Positions 1 through 6,580 of a stretch of 9,065 bases of DNA are shown here, piece by piece. Within the stretch, counting starts at the first letter, position 1, and every line of letters starts with the position of its first letter. The stretch covers positions 1-9,065 of the forward strand of contig JAFABD010000173.1 of assembly GCA_023426225.1 (NCBI GenBank). Direction: 5' to 3'. The notes under the pieces are model-generated. The model had not been told where the DNA came from and searched no databases. It saw nothing but the letters and a program-made list of their open reading frames with translations. The position numbers and the translations under genes are program-made. The stretch comes from Pseudomonadota bacterium (GTDB lineage: Bacteria; Pseudomonadota; Alphaproteobacteria; Sphingomonadales; Sphingomonadaceae).

Positions 1-349
1 GGTCATAGGCGCGGGCAAAGGCCTCGGCCCCGCCCGGCGCGGCGCCCAGCCATTCCTCCAGCTCGCCCCGGTCGATCTCCAGGTCGGCGAAGATCGGGTC
101 GGCCAGCCGCCGCCGCATCGCCTCGGCGCCGCCGCCCGGCTCGGCGGCGGCAAGCTGGCGCGGATCGAAGTCATAGACCTCGGCCAGCCGCAGCATCAGC
201 GTCGCCGACACCGGGCGCTGGTTGCGCTCGACCAGGTTGAGATAGCTGGGCGAGATGTCGAGCGCATCGGCCATCGCCGCCTGGGTCAGCCCCATCTGCC
301 GGCGCAGCCGCCGCACCGCGTGGCCCGCGAACAATTTGGCTTCGGCCAT
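1..349 (-). CDS. XRE-type transcriptional regulator, RamB/ScfR-like, N-terminal part (cut by left edge)
   Basis: Only the first 116 codons are present; the frame is open to the window edge. An XRE/Cro helix-turn-helix occupies roughly residues 11-66. Its recognition segment SPSYLNLVERNQRPVSA (33-49) is typical of the RamB/ScfR family (short-chain fatty acyl-CoA regulators). Those proteins are usually about 450-500 residues and carry a C-terminal domain thought to sense acyl-CoA, which would lie outside the window. The start is the ATG at 349, with GAAGG (complement of 357-361) seven bases upstream. Family members such as RamB control glyoxylate-shunt genes and PccR controls propionyl-CoA carboxylase. 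Divergence from isocitrate lyase, with a 189-bp shared upstream region, supports control of aceA and possibly of itself. The DNA-binding domain is near certain; the subfamily is a judgement by eye; the target is inference. Confidence 0.82.
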   Translation of the reverse strand, partial: MAEAKLFAGHAVRRLRRQMGLTQAAMADALDISPSYLNLVERNQRPVSATLMLRLAEVYDFDPRQLAAAEPGGGAEAMRRRLADPIFADLEIDRGELEEWLGAAPGGAEAFARAYD

Positions 350-393
350 CCTGCGCCCTTCCCTCCGGCGTCACGGCGCATCCCGCGCCGCCC

Positions 394-419
394 TTTTGTA
401 ACTACTTTACACATTGACA
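394..419. promoter_or_regulatory. Candidate operator: TGTAA-N5-TTACA dyad abutting a TTGACA box
   Basis: TGTAA (397-401) and TTACA (407-411) form a perfect 5-bp inverted repeat with a 5-base spacer. Two bases later there is a consensus -35 hexamer TTGACA (414-419) in the aceA direction. No acceptable -10 lies 16-18 bases further on, so the promoter is unproven. Read as 8-4-8, positions 394-413 (TTTTGTAA, CTAC, TTTACACA) loosely resemble the TTTGCAAA-N4-TTTGCAAA layout reported for the ScfR-type regulator PccR, with 5/8 and 6/8 matches. On the minus strand a weak TTGCGG-N17-TAGTTA pair (427 to 399) for the regulator gene would overlap the dyad, which would fit autoregulation. The symmetry is visible; its role is inference. 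Confidence 0.35.
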
Positions 420-516
420 GTCCGCAACCCCATGGCCGCGCACCGCGAGACCCCGTTCTAGCGCGAAACCGCGTGTACGCGACTCGAAAATGCGCGTTAT
501 CTCGCCTCAACTTTGG

Positions 517-530
517 TTCACTTGTGAAGG
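517..530 (+). promoter_or_regulatory. Palindrome TTCACTTGTGAA overlapping the aceA ribosome binding site
   Basis: TTCAC (517-521) and GTGAA (524-528) are a perfect dyad with two central bases. The right arm overlaps the aceA Shine-Dalgarno sequence GAAGG (526-530), which lies 8 bases before the ATG at 539. A 2-base loop is too tight for an RNA hairpin, so a DNA-binding site is the likelier reading if it is functional. Just upstream, AACTTTGG (509-516) shares the ACTTTG core of the RamB consensus from Corynebacterium. Chance occurrence is possible. Confidence 0.35.
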
Positions 531-538
531 ATGCCACA

Positions 539-1822
539 ATGTCGCTGCGCTTCGAAGATCTGGTTCCCGCACCCGAAGGCCGCTTCGAGGGGATCGAACG
601 CCCCTATTCGCCGCAGGATGTGGCGAAGCTGCGCGGCTCGGTCGCGGTCGAACACACGCTCGCGCGGCGCGGCGCGCTCAAGCTGTGGGAACTGCTCCGC
701 AACGAGGATTATGTCCATGCGCTCGGCGCGCTCTCGGGCAACCAGGCGATGCAGATGGTCCGCGCGGGGCTCAAGGCGATCTATCTGTCGGGCTGGCAGG
801 TCGCGGCCGACGCCAACACCGCGGGCCAGATGTATCCCGACCAGTCGCTCTATCCCGCCAATGCCGGTCCCGAACTGGCGCGCCGCATCAACGCGACGCT
901 CCAGCGCGCCGACCAGATCGAGCATATGGAAGGCGGCGCGCAGCGCGACTGGTTCGCGCCGATCGTCGCCGATGCCGAGGCCGGGTTCGGCGGTCCGCTC
1001 AACTGCTTCGAGATCATGAAGGCGTACATCGCCGCGGGTGCGGCGGGCGTGCACTATGAGGACCAGCTCGCCAGCGAGAAGAAGTGCGGCCATCTCGGCG
1101 GCAAGGTGCTGATCCCCACCCAGGCGCACATCCGCAACCTCGACGCCGCGCGCCTCGCCGCCGACGTCAGCGGCGTGCCGACCGTGATCTGCGCGCGCAC
1201 CGATGCCGAATCGGCGCGCCTCATCACCTCGGACGTCGATGAGCGCGACCGCGAGTTCCTCACCGGCGAACGCACCGCCGAGGGCTTTTTCCGCCTCAAG
1301 GAAGGCACCGGCGTCGATCATTGCATCAAGCGCGGGCTGGCCTTCGCGCCGCACGCCGACCTGCTGTGGTGGGAAACCAGCCACCCGAACATGGACGATG
1401 CGCGTCGCTTCGCCGAGGCGATCAAGAAGGAATATCCCAACAAGATGCTGGCTTATAACTGCTCGCCCAGCTTCAACTGGGAAAAGAACCTCGACAAGGA
1501 CGACATCGCCAAGTTCCAGCGCGAGATCGGCGCGATGGGCTACAAGTTCCAGTTCGTGACGCTCGCGGGCTTCCACCAGCTCAACTACGGCATGTTCGAG
1601 CTTGCCCGCGGCTATCGCGATCGCGGCATGGCGGCCTATTCGGAGCTTCAGCAGGCCGAATTCGCTGCCGAGGCGAACGGCTACACCGCGACGCGCCACC
1701 AGCGCGAAGTCGGCACCGGCTATTTCGACGCGATCTCGCAGGCCGTCGCCGCCGGCGAGAGCTCGACGACCGCGCTCGCCGAATCGACCGAGACTGCCCA
1801 GTTCAACATGCAAGCCGCGTGA
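539..1822 (+). CDS. aceA: Isocitrate lyase
   Basis: Cytoplasmic isocitrate lyase, which cleaves isocitrate to glyoxylate and succinate as the first step of the glyoxylate shunt. The 427-residue product has the usual length of the bacterial enzyme. The signature KKCGHLGGK is at 181-189, with the catalytic Cys183 and His185. SGWQVAADAN (84-93) and the C-terminal segment containing NCSPSFNWEK, which binds glyoxylate and succinate, are also intact. The reading frame extends upstream without a stop, but the ATG at 539 is chosen because GAAGG (526-530) sits 8 bases before it and the protein then begins where the family begins; an in-frame GTG at 524 lacks a ribosome binding site. The gene is divergent from a RamB/ScfR-like regulator and is followed after 14 bases by a small ORF that shares its terminator. 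Expression is probably induced on acetate or fatty acids. Malate synthase is not in the window. Confidence 0.97.
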   Translation: MSLRFEDLVPAPEGRFEGIERPYSPQDVAKLRGSVAVEHTLARRGALKLWELLRNEDYVHALGALSGNQAMQMVRAGLKAIYLSGWQVAADANTAGQMYPDQSLYPANAGPELARRINATLQRADQIEHMEGGAQRDWFAPIVADAEAGFGGPLNCFEIMKAYIAAGAAGVHYEDQLASEKKCGHLGGKVLIPTQAHIRNLDAARLAADVSGVPTVICARTDAESARLITSDVDERDREFLTGERTAEGFFRLKEGTGVDHCIKRGLAFAPHADLLWWETSHPNMDDARRFAEAIKKEYPNKMLAYNCSPSFNWEKNLDKDDIAKFQREIGAMGYKFQFVTLAGFHQLNYGMFELARGYRDRGMAAYSELQQAEFAAEANGYTATRHQREVGTGYFDAISQAVAAGESSTTALAESTETAQFNMQAA

Positions 1823-1836
1823 GAGGAGTAGAGCAT

Positions 1837-1992
1837 ATGTCGAACGAACCGCCGCGCAGCCGCGCCGTCTTTTCGACCGAGGATTTCCGCCTGCTGCGCG
1901 CCGCCGTCGCGTCGCACCTCCAGCAGGTCAAGGATACGCCCGAATCGGTGAAGTACAGCAATCTCTACCATCGCCTCGGCCGCGTTTCGTAA
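1837..1992 (+). CDS. Small hypothetical protein (51 aa) downstream of aceA
   Basis: I do not recognise this gene. It runs from ATG 1837 to TAA 1990-1992 and encodes 51 residues. GAGGAG (1823-1828) lies 8 bases before the ATG, stronger than the aceA site, and the gap after aceA is only 14 bases, so translation from the aceA message is likely. The product is soluble-looking with no signal peptide or membrane segment. After a short polar N-terminus comes a probable amphipathic helix (about 14-32), then a charged turn (KDTPESVKYS, 32-41) and a compact tail NLYHRLGRVS (42-51). There are no cysteines, and the only histidines are at 27 and 45. The ordered residue pattern, good ribosome binding site and terminator 36 bases after the stop argue for a real gene. 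A role tied to isocitrate lyase is conjecture from position only. Confidence 0.68.
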   Translation: MSNEPPRSRAVFSTEDFRLLRAAVASHLQQVKDTPESVKYSNLYHRLGRVS

Positions 1993-2008
1993 CGCGGACG
2001 AGACCCGA

Positions 2009-2026
2009 CTTTCCTGGGGAGGAAAG
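2009..2026 (+). other. Perfect 7-bp hairpin just upstream of the terminator
   Basis: CTTTCCT (2009-2015) and AGGAAAG (2020-2026) pair perfectly around a GGGG loop. The stem ends two bases before the terminator stem and lies between the small ORF and the terminator. It has no T-run of its own, so it is not a terminator by itself. It could protect the 3' end of the aceA transcript from exonucleases or could be chance. Confidence 0.45.
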
Positions 2027-2028
2027 GG

Positions 2029-2066
2029 TGCCCGCCGGAACCTGGTTCCGGCGGGCATTTCGTTTG
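2029..2066 (+). terminator. Rho-independent terminator of the aceA transcript
   Basis: A 13-bp perfect stem, TGCCCGCCGGAAC (2029-2041) with its complement (2045-2057), closes a CTG loop and is followed by a T-rich run, TTTCGTTTG, from 2058. It starts 36 bases after the stop of the 51-residue ORF and insulates aceA from the acyl-CoA dehydrogenase gene downstream. Confidence 0.9.
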
Positions 2067-2117
2067 CCTGCGCCGCCCGCCCGCCTTGCCTGCGCGGTTT
2101 GGAAGATCGGGTACGGC

Positions 2118-2146
2118 TTGCGCGCCGCTTTATCGCTCGATACCCT
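2118..2146 (+). promoter_or_regulatory. Weak candidate promoter for the acyl-CoA dehydrogenase operon
   Basis: TTGCGC (2118-2123), a 17-base spacer and TACCCT (2141-2146) would give a leader of about 30 bases before the ATG at 2182. Each box matches consensus at only three of six positions. A promoter is expected between the aceA terminator and this gene, and this is the best pair I can find in the 115-base gap; nothing else of note is there. Confidence 0.22.
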
Positions 2147-2181
2147 GCCCGCTTAGAACAAAAGGAACGGGCTGGAAGAGG

Positions 2182-3327
2182 ATGGCACTGGAACCCGAGC
2201 TGTTCGACGCGCTGATCGCGACGATCCGGCGCTTCGTCGCCGAAAGGCTGCGCCCGCTCGAGGCGGCGGTCGAGGCCGCGGACGCGATCCCGCCCGAACT
2301 GGTCGACGAGATGAAGGCGATGGGGCTGTTCGGCCTGTCGATCGACCCCGAATATGGCGGGCTCGGCCTTACCATGGGCGAGGAGGTGCAGGTCGCGATG
2401 GCGCTGGGGCATACCACCCCCGCCTTCCGCTCGGCGTTCGGCACCAATGTCGGCATCGGCAGCCAGGGGCTCGTCATCGCGGGGTCGCCCGAACAAAAGG
2501 CCGAATGGCTGCCGCGGATCGCCAGCGGCGAGATCGTCACCAGCTTCGCGCTCACCGAACCCGATGTCGGCTCCGATTCGGGCGCGGTGCAGACGCGCGC
2601 GGTGCGCGACGGCGACGGCTACCGGCTCTCTGGCACCAAACGCTACATCACCAATGCCGACAAGGCCCAGCTCTTCACCGTGATGGCGCGCACCGGCGAC
2701 GAACCCGGCGGCCGCGGCGTGTCGGCCTTTCTCGTCCCGCGCGACCTTGCGGGCGTGTCGGTCGGCGAGCCCGAACGCAAGATGGGGCAAAAGGGCGCGC
2801 GCGTCGCCGACGTCGTGTTCGACGATGTCCGCGTCCCCGCCGCCAACCGGCTGGGCGCCGAGGGCGAGGGGTTCCGCATCGCGATGCAGGTGCTCGATCG
2901 CGGGCGGCTCCACATCGCCGCGGTCTGCGTCGGCATCGCCGAACGGCTGATCGCCGATTGCGTCGGCTATGCGCAGCAACGCCGCCAGTTCGGCAAGCCG
3001 ATCGCCGAGCACCAGCTCATCCAGGCGATGCTCGCCGATTCAAAGACCGAAACGCTCGCCGCGCGCGCGCTCGTCCTCGAAACCGCCGCGGCGCGCGATG
3101 CCGGCACGGCGGTGACGATGGAGGCCGCCGCCGCCAAATATTTCGCCAGCGAGATGGTCGGCCGCGTCGCCGATCGCGCCGTCCAGATCTTCGGCGGCGC
3201 GGGCTATATCGCCGATTACGGCATCGAACGCCTCTATCGCGACGTGCGGCTGTTCCGGATCTACGAAGGCACCAGCCAGATCCAGCAGCTCATCATCGCG
3301 CGCGAAACGCTGCGGCGCGGCGGCTGA
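2182..3327 (+). CDS. Acyl-CoA dehydrogenase
   Basis: FAD-dependent acyl-CoA dehydrogenase of 381 residues, the usual length, catalysing alpha,beta-desaturation of an acyl-CoA and passing electrons to electron-transfer flavoprotein. Both family signatures are intact: ALTEPDVGSDSGA at 123-135 and the C-terminal one starting QIFGGAGY at 335. The FAD-contacting QFGKPI is at 269-274. The catalytic base is Glu362 in YEGTSQIQ, the position used by short- and medium-chain enzymes; the isovaleryl-CoA dehydrogenase position (LDRGRL) carries Gly, which argues against that enzyme. The substrate cannot be told by eye. The frame is open upstream to 2086, but ATG 2182 gives the normal N-terminus (MALEPELFDALI). 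The Shine-Dalgarno GGAAG (2174-2178) is only 3 bases from it, which is tight; AAAGGA (2161-2166) is the alternative. It is probably cotranscribed with the short-chain dehydrogenase 46 bases downstream. Confidence 0.95.
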   Translation: MALEPELFDALIATIRRFVAERLRPLEAAVEAADAIPPELVDEMKAMGLFGLSIDPEYGGLGLTMGEEVQVAMALGHTTPAFRSAFGTNVGIGSQGLVIAGSPEQKAEWLPRIASGEIVTSFALTEPDVGSDSGAVQTRAVRDGDGYRLSGTKRYITNADKAQLFTVMARTGDEPGGRGVSAFLVPRDLAGVSVGEPERKMGQKGARVADVVFDDVRVPAANRLGAEGEGFRIAMQVLDRGRLHIAAVCVGIAERLIADCVGYAQQRRQFGKPIAEHQLIQAMLADSKTETLAARALVLETAAARDAGTAVTMEAAAAKYFASEMVGRVADRAVQIFGGAGYIADYGIERLYRDVRLFRIYEGTSQIQQLIIARETLRRGG

Positions 3328-3373
3328 CCCGCCCGCGCCGCGCCCCCATCAGGATCAGGAGAGGGAAAACATC

Positions 3374-4162
3374 ATGGACGTCACCAGTCTGTTCCGCCTC
3401 GACGGGCGCGTCGCGCTCGTCACCGGCGGCTCGCGCGGCATCGGCCGGATGATCGCGGCGGGGTTCGTCGCCTCGGGCGCGCGGGTCTATGTCTCGTCGC
3501 GCAAGGCGGATGCGTGCGCAGAAGCCGCCGCGGCGCTCGGGCCCAACGCCGTCGCGCTGCCGCACGACGTCTCGACCGTCGCGGGTTGCCGTGCGCTCGC
3601 CGAAGACCTCGCCGCGCGCGAACCGCGGCTCGACATCCTCGTCAACAATGCCGGTGCCGCCTGGGGCGAGCCGTTCGAGACCTTTCCCGAAAAGGGCTGG
3701 GACAAGGTGATGGACCTCAACGTCAAGTCGCCCTTCTTCCTCACCCAGGCGCTGCACGGGCTGCTCAGGGCCGCGGGCACCGCCGATCGCCCGGCCAAGG
3801 TCATCAACATCACCTCGATCGACGGCCAGCGGCTCAACCCGTGGGAAACCTACAGCTATCACGCGTCCAAGTCGGCGCTGATCTATCTCACCAAGCGGAT
3901 GGCGGCGCGGCTGGTGCGCGATCACATCAACGTCACCTCGATCGCGCCGGGCGCCTTTGCCAGCGACATGAACAAGGCGGCGCGCGATCATGGCGACGCG
4001 GTGTCGCGCGCGATCCCGGCGCGGCGCATCGGCCATGACGAGGATATGGCGGGGGCCGCGATCTATCTCGCCAGCCGCGCGGGCGACTATGTTGTAGGCG
4101 ACACGCTCACGGTCGACGGCGGACTCGTCAACGCGGCCCTTGGGCTCAGCATCGACGGCTAA
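3374..4162 (+). CDS. Short-chain dehydrogenase/reductase, RhlG-like
   Basis: Classical NAD(P)(H)-dependent SDR oxidoreductase of 262 residues. The cofactor-binding glycine motif TGGSRGIG is at 17-24, the structural NNAG at 91-94, and the catalytic tetrad is Asn116, Ser148, Tyr162 and Lys166 (YHASK). Arg21 in the glycine loop favours NADP(H). The C-terminal DGG motif (VDGG) is present. Overall wording (ALVTGGSRGIG, INVTSIAPGAF) recalls Pseudomonas RhlG and FabG-type beta-ketoacyl reductases, so a hydroxyacyl or ketoacyl substrate is plausible, but neither name is secure. Ribosome binding site GGAGAGG (3358-3364) is 9 bases before the ATG, and a tandem ATCAGG repeat (3348-3359) precedes it. The 46-base gap after the acyl-CoA dehydrogenase suggests one operon, perhaps acting on the same acyl-CoA series. 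Confidence 0.93.
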   Translation: MDVTSLFRLDGRVALVTGGSRGIGRMIAAGFVASGARVYVSSRKADACAEAAAALGPNAVALPHDVSTVAGCRALAEDLAAREPRLDILVNNAGAAWGEPFETFPEKGWDKVMDLNVKSPFFLTQALHGLLRAAGTADRPAKVINITSIDGQRLNPWETYSYHASKSALIYLTKRMAARLVRDHINVTSIAPGAFASDMNKAARDHGDAVSRAIPARRIGHDEDMAGAAIYLASRAGDYVVGDTLTVDGGLVNAALGLSIDG

Positions 4163-4212
4163 CGTCGCCGCGGTTCACGCGAACGACGCGTTTTGCGCGA
4201 AAAATGCGCGAT

Positions 4213-4258
4213 CCGGCCGGCGATTGGGCGGCGTTTCCACCGCCCGCCGGCCGGTTTT
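4213..4258 (+). terminator. Intrinsic terminator between convergent genes, possibly bidirectional
   Basis: CCGGCCGGC (4213-4221) pairs with GCCGGCCGG (4246-4254), and the inner GGGCGG (4226-4231) pairs with CCGCCC (4240-4245), leaving a GATT bulge on the left and an 8-base loop. TTTT (4255-4258) follows on the plus strand, ending transcription from the SDR operon. On the minus strand a run of five T (complement of 4201-4205 region) comes about 8 bases after the stem, so termination of maeB here is possible but weaker. Confidence 0.75.
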
Positions 4259-6516
4259 CAGCGCGCGATGCCGCCCGCCGCGAGCACCGCCAGCGTCACC
4301 AGCTCGCTCGCCGTCGCGGTCATCGGCGCGATCTGGACGGGCTTTTCCATGCCGATCAGCATCGGCCCGATCATCGAATCGCCGCCCAGTTCGCGCAGCA
4401 GCTTGGCCGAGATATTGGCCGACTGGAGCCCGGGCATGATCAGCACGTTCGCCGGGCCGGAAAGCCGCGCGAACGGATAATTGGCCATTTGCCGCGGGTT
4501 GAGCGCCACGTCGGGCGACATCTCGCCTTCATATTCGAACTCGGCGCCGCGCGCGTCGAGCACCTTCACCGCCCCGCGGATATTATCGAGCCACTGGCCC
4601 TCGGGGTTGCCGAAGGTCGAATAGCTCAGGAACGCCACGCGCGGCTCGTGGCCCATCCGCCGCGCCACCTGCGCGCTGCCCTCGGCGATCCGCGCCAGTT
4701 CCTCGGCGCTCGGCCGCTCGTTGACCGTCGTGTCGGCGATGAACACCGTGTGCGACTGGCCCACCAGCACATGCACCCCGAACGGCACGCGCCCTTCCTG
4801 GTGGTCGATCACGCGCCGCACCTGGCGCATCGTCTCGGCATAGGTGCGCGTCACGCCGGTGATCATCGCATCGGCCTCGCCCAGCTGAAGCAACAGCGCG
4901 CCGAAGATGTTGCGGTCGCGGTTGACCAGCCGCTCGATGTCGCGGCGCAGATAGCCGCGGCGCTGCAGCCGGGCATAGAGAAAGTCGATCATCGCCGGCA
5001 CCAGCGGCGAATTGACGCTGTTGTGCAGCTCGAAATCGGCGGGGTCCGCCCCCAGCTCGCGCAGCCGGTCGAGCACCGATTCACGCCCGACGAGCACCGG
5101 CGTGCCATAGCCGCCCTCGCGGAACGCGATCGCGGCGCGCAGCACCACCTCTTCCTCGCCCTCGGCAAAGATCACGCGCTTCGGGTGCGCCCGCGCGCCC
5201 TCATAGGCGAGGCTGAGCACCGACGTCGTCGGGTTGAGCCGCGCGCGCAGCCCCTGGCGATAGGCGTCGAAATCCTCGATCGGCTTGGTCGCGACGCCCG
5301 ACTCCATCGCCGCCTTGGCGACGGCGACGGGAACGATCTCCATCAGCCGCGGGTCGAACGGTGCCGGGATGATATATTCGGGGCCGAAGCTGTGGCTGGT
5401 GCCATAGGCGGCGGCGACCTCCTCGGGCACCTGCTGGCGCGCCAGATGGGCGATCGCCTCGGCCGCGGCGATCTTCATCGCGTCGTTGATCGTCGTCGCG
5501 CGCACGTCGAGCGCCCCGCGAAAGATGAACGGGAAGCCCAGCACGTTGTTGATCTGGTTCGGATAATCCGAACGCCCGGTCGCGATGATCGCGTCGGGCC
5601 GCGTCGCCTTGGCCAGCGGCGGGCTGATCTCCGGGTCGGGATTGGCCATCGCGAAGATGATCGGGTTGGGCGCCATCGTCGCCAGCAGTTCGGGCGGCAG
5701 CGCATTGGCGGAGGCTAGGCCCATGAACACGTCGGCGCCCTGCAACGCCTCGGCCAGCGTGCGCTTGTCGGTCGCGACCGCGTGCGCCGACTTCCACTGG
5801 TTCATGCTGTCTTCGCGGCCCTGATAGATCACGCCCTTCAGGTCGACCATCAGCAGATGGTCGTGCGGCAGCCCCATCGCCTTGATCAGCTCGGCGCACG
5901 CGATCGCCGCCGCGCCCGCGCCCAGCATGACCACGCGCGTTTCCTTGATCGAACGCTTGGTCAGGTGGAGCGCGTTGATCAGCCCTGCCGCCGCGATGAT
6001 CGAGGTGCCGTGCTGGTCGTCATGGACCACCGGGATGTTCATCCGTTCGCGCAGCGTCTGCTCGATCACGAAGCATTCGGGCGACTTGATGTCTTCCAGG
6101 TTGATGCCGCCGAAGCTCGGCTCCATCAGTTCGACCGCGTCGATGAAGCGGTTGACGTCCTCGGTCTTGAGCTCGAGGTCGATCGAATCGACATCGGCGA
6201 AGCGCTTGAACAGCACCGCCTTGCCTTCCATCACCGGCTTCGAGGCGAGCGCGCCCAGATTGCCCAGCCCCAGGATGGCCGTGCCGTTCGAGATCACCGC
6301 GACCAGATTGCCCTTGGCGGTATAGTCATAGGCGCTCGCCGGGTTCTCGGCGATCGCGCGCACCGGCACCGCGACGCCGGGGGAATAGGCCAGCGCCAGG
6401 TCGCGCTGGGTTGCCATGGGCTTCGAGGCGACGATCTCGATCTTACCGGGGCGGCCTTCGGCATGGTAGCGCAGCGCCTCGCGGTCGGAAAACTGGACGT
6501 TGCTCTCTTCGGCCAT
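4258..6516 (-). CDS. maeB: Malic enzyme with C-terminal phosphotransacetylase-like domain
   Basis: Two-domain malic enzyme that decarboxylates malate oxidatively to pyruvate, feeding gluconeogenesis and reducing power from C4 acids. At 752 residues it matches the large bacterial MaeB type. The N-terminal malic domain covers about 20-155, with AYSPGVA at 43-49 and the metal-binding acidic pair at 141-142. The signature HDDQHGTS is at 165-172. The nucleotide-binding domain covers about 165-400 with LGAGAAA at 198-204. Residues from about 430 to the end form the phosphotransacetylase-like domain, which in this class is not catalytic and mediates acetyl-CoA response. NAD versus NADP preference cannot be read by eye; alphaproteobacteria have both types (Dme, Tme). 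The ATG at 6516 is preceded by AGGAA (complement of 6525-6529) at 8 bases. Its TGA overlaps the T-run of the opposing terminator. With aceA nearby it fits growth on acetyl-CoA sources. Confidence 0.96.
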   Translation of the reverse strand: MAEESNVQFSDREALRYHAEGRPGKIEIVASKPMATQRDLALAYSPGVAVPVRAIAENPASAYDYTAKGNLVAVISNGTAILGLGNLGALASKPVMEGKAVLFKRFADVDSIDLELKTEDVNRFIDAVELMEPSFGGINLEDIKSPECFVIEQTLRERMNIPVVHDDQHGTSIIAAAGLINALHLTKRSIKETRVVMLGAGAAAIACAELIKAMGLPHDHLLMVDLKGVIYQGREDSMNQWKSAHAVATDKRTLAEALQGADVFMGLASANALPPELLATMAPNPIIFAMANPDPEISPPLAKATRPDAIIATGRSDYPNQINNVLGFPFIFRGALDVRATTINDAMKIAAAEAIAHLARQQVPEEVAAAYGTSHSFGPEYIIPAPFDPRLMEIVPVAVAKAAMESGVATKPIEDFDAYRQGLRARLNPTTSVLSLAYEGARAHPKRVIFAEGEEEVVLRAAIAFREGGYGTPVLVGRESVLDRLRELGADPADFELHNSVNSPLVPAMIDFLYARLQRRGYLRRDIERLVNRDRNIFGALLLQLGEADAMITGVTRTYAETMRQVRRVIDHQEGRVPFGVHVLVGQSHTVFIADTTVNERPSAEELARIAEGSAQVARRMGHEPRVAFLSYSTFGNPEGQWLDNIRGAVKVLDARGAEFEYEGEMSPDVALNPRQMANYPFARLSGPANVLIMPGLQSANISAKLLRELGGDSMIGPMLIGMEKPVQIAPMTATASELVTLAVLAAGGIAR

Positions 6517-6551
6517 CCGCTCGGTTCCTAATTCTGTAGAGACTTTGCGTT

Positions 6552-6580
6552 CCTAAAGCAGCCCGGGACGGCGATTGCAA
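6552..6580 (-). promoter_or_regulatory. Weak candidate promoter for maeB
   Basis: Read on the minus strand, TTGCAA (6580-6575), a 17-base spacer and TTTAGG (6557-6552) match consensus at 4/6 and 3/6 positions and would give a leader of about 30 bases. The 93-base gap (6517-6609) shows no convincing terminator for the membrane protein gene upstream, only a weak 5-bp AAGCA/TGCTT stem, so read-through into maeB is also possible. Confidence 0.2.

Noticed and set aside
470..481. CGCGT-GT-ACGCG inverted repeat in the aceA upstream region
   Set aside because: Short and made only of CG-rich steps, which arise often by chance at this base composition.
320..538. N-terminal extension of aceA by 73 residues
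   Set aside because: The frame is open there, but the extension overlaps the divergent regulator gene, lacks a ribosome binding site and is not part of isocitrate lyase; the ATG at 539 has GAAGG at 8 bases.
518..1813. 431-codon open frame on the minus strand opposite aceA
   Set aside because: Shadow of aceA in a GC-rich sequence; composition is Arg/Ala/Glu-rich with no recognisable family.
2086..2181. N-terminal extension of the acyl-CoA dehydrogenase by 32 residues
   Set aside because: The added residues do not resemble the family's N-terminus or a targeting signal, and the region holds the only plausible promoter boxes.
1720..3012. 430-codon minus-strand frame crossing from aceA through the terminator into the acyl-CoA dehydrogenase gene
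   Set aside because: It covers two plus-strand genes and the small ORF, reads through a strong terminator hairpin, and has a composition expected of an antisense frame.
2505..3452. 315-codon plus-strand frame bridging the acyl-CoA dehydrogenase and SDR genes
   Set aside because: Out of frame with both well-supported enzymes and extremely Arg-rich; a frame shadow, not a fusion.
4204..5718. 504-codon open frame on the plus strand opposite maeB
   Set aside because: It lies wholly antisense to a clear malic enzyme gene, and its product is a low-complexity His/Arg/Ala-rich string typical of the reverse complement of GC-rich, codon-biased genes. No ribosome binding site or domain is visible.
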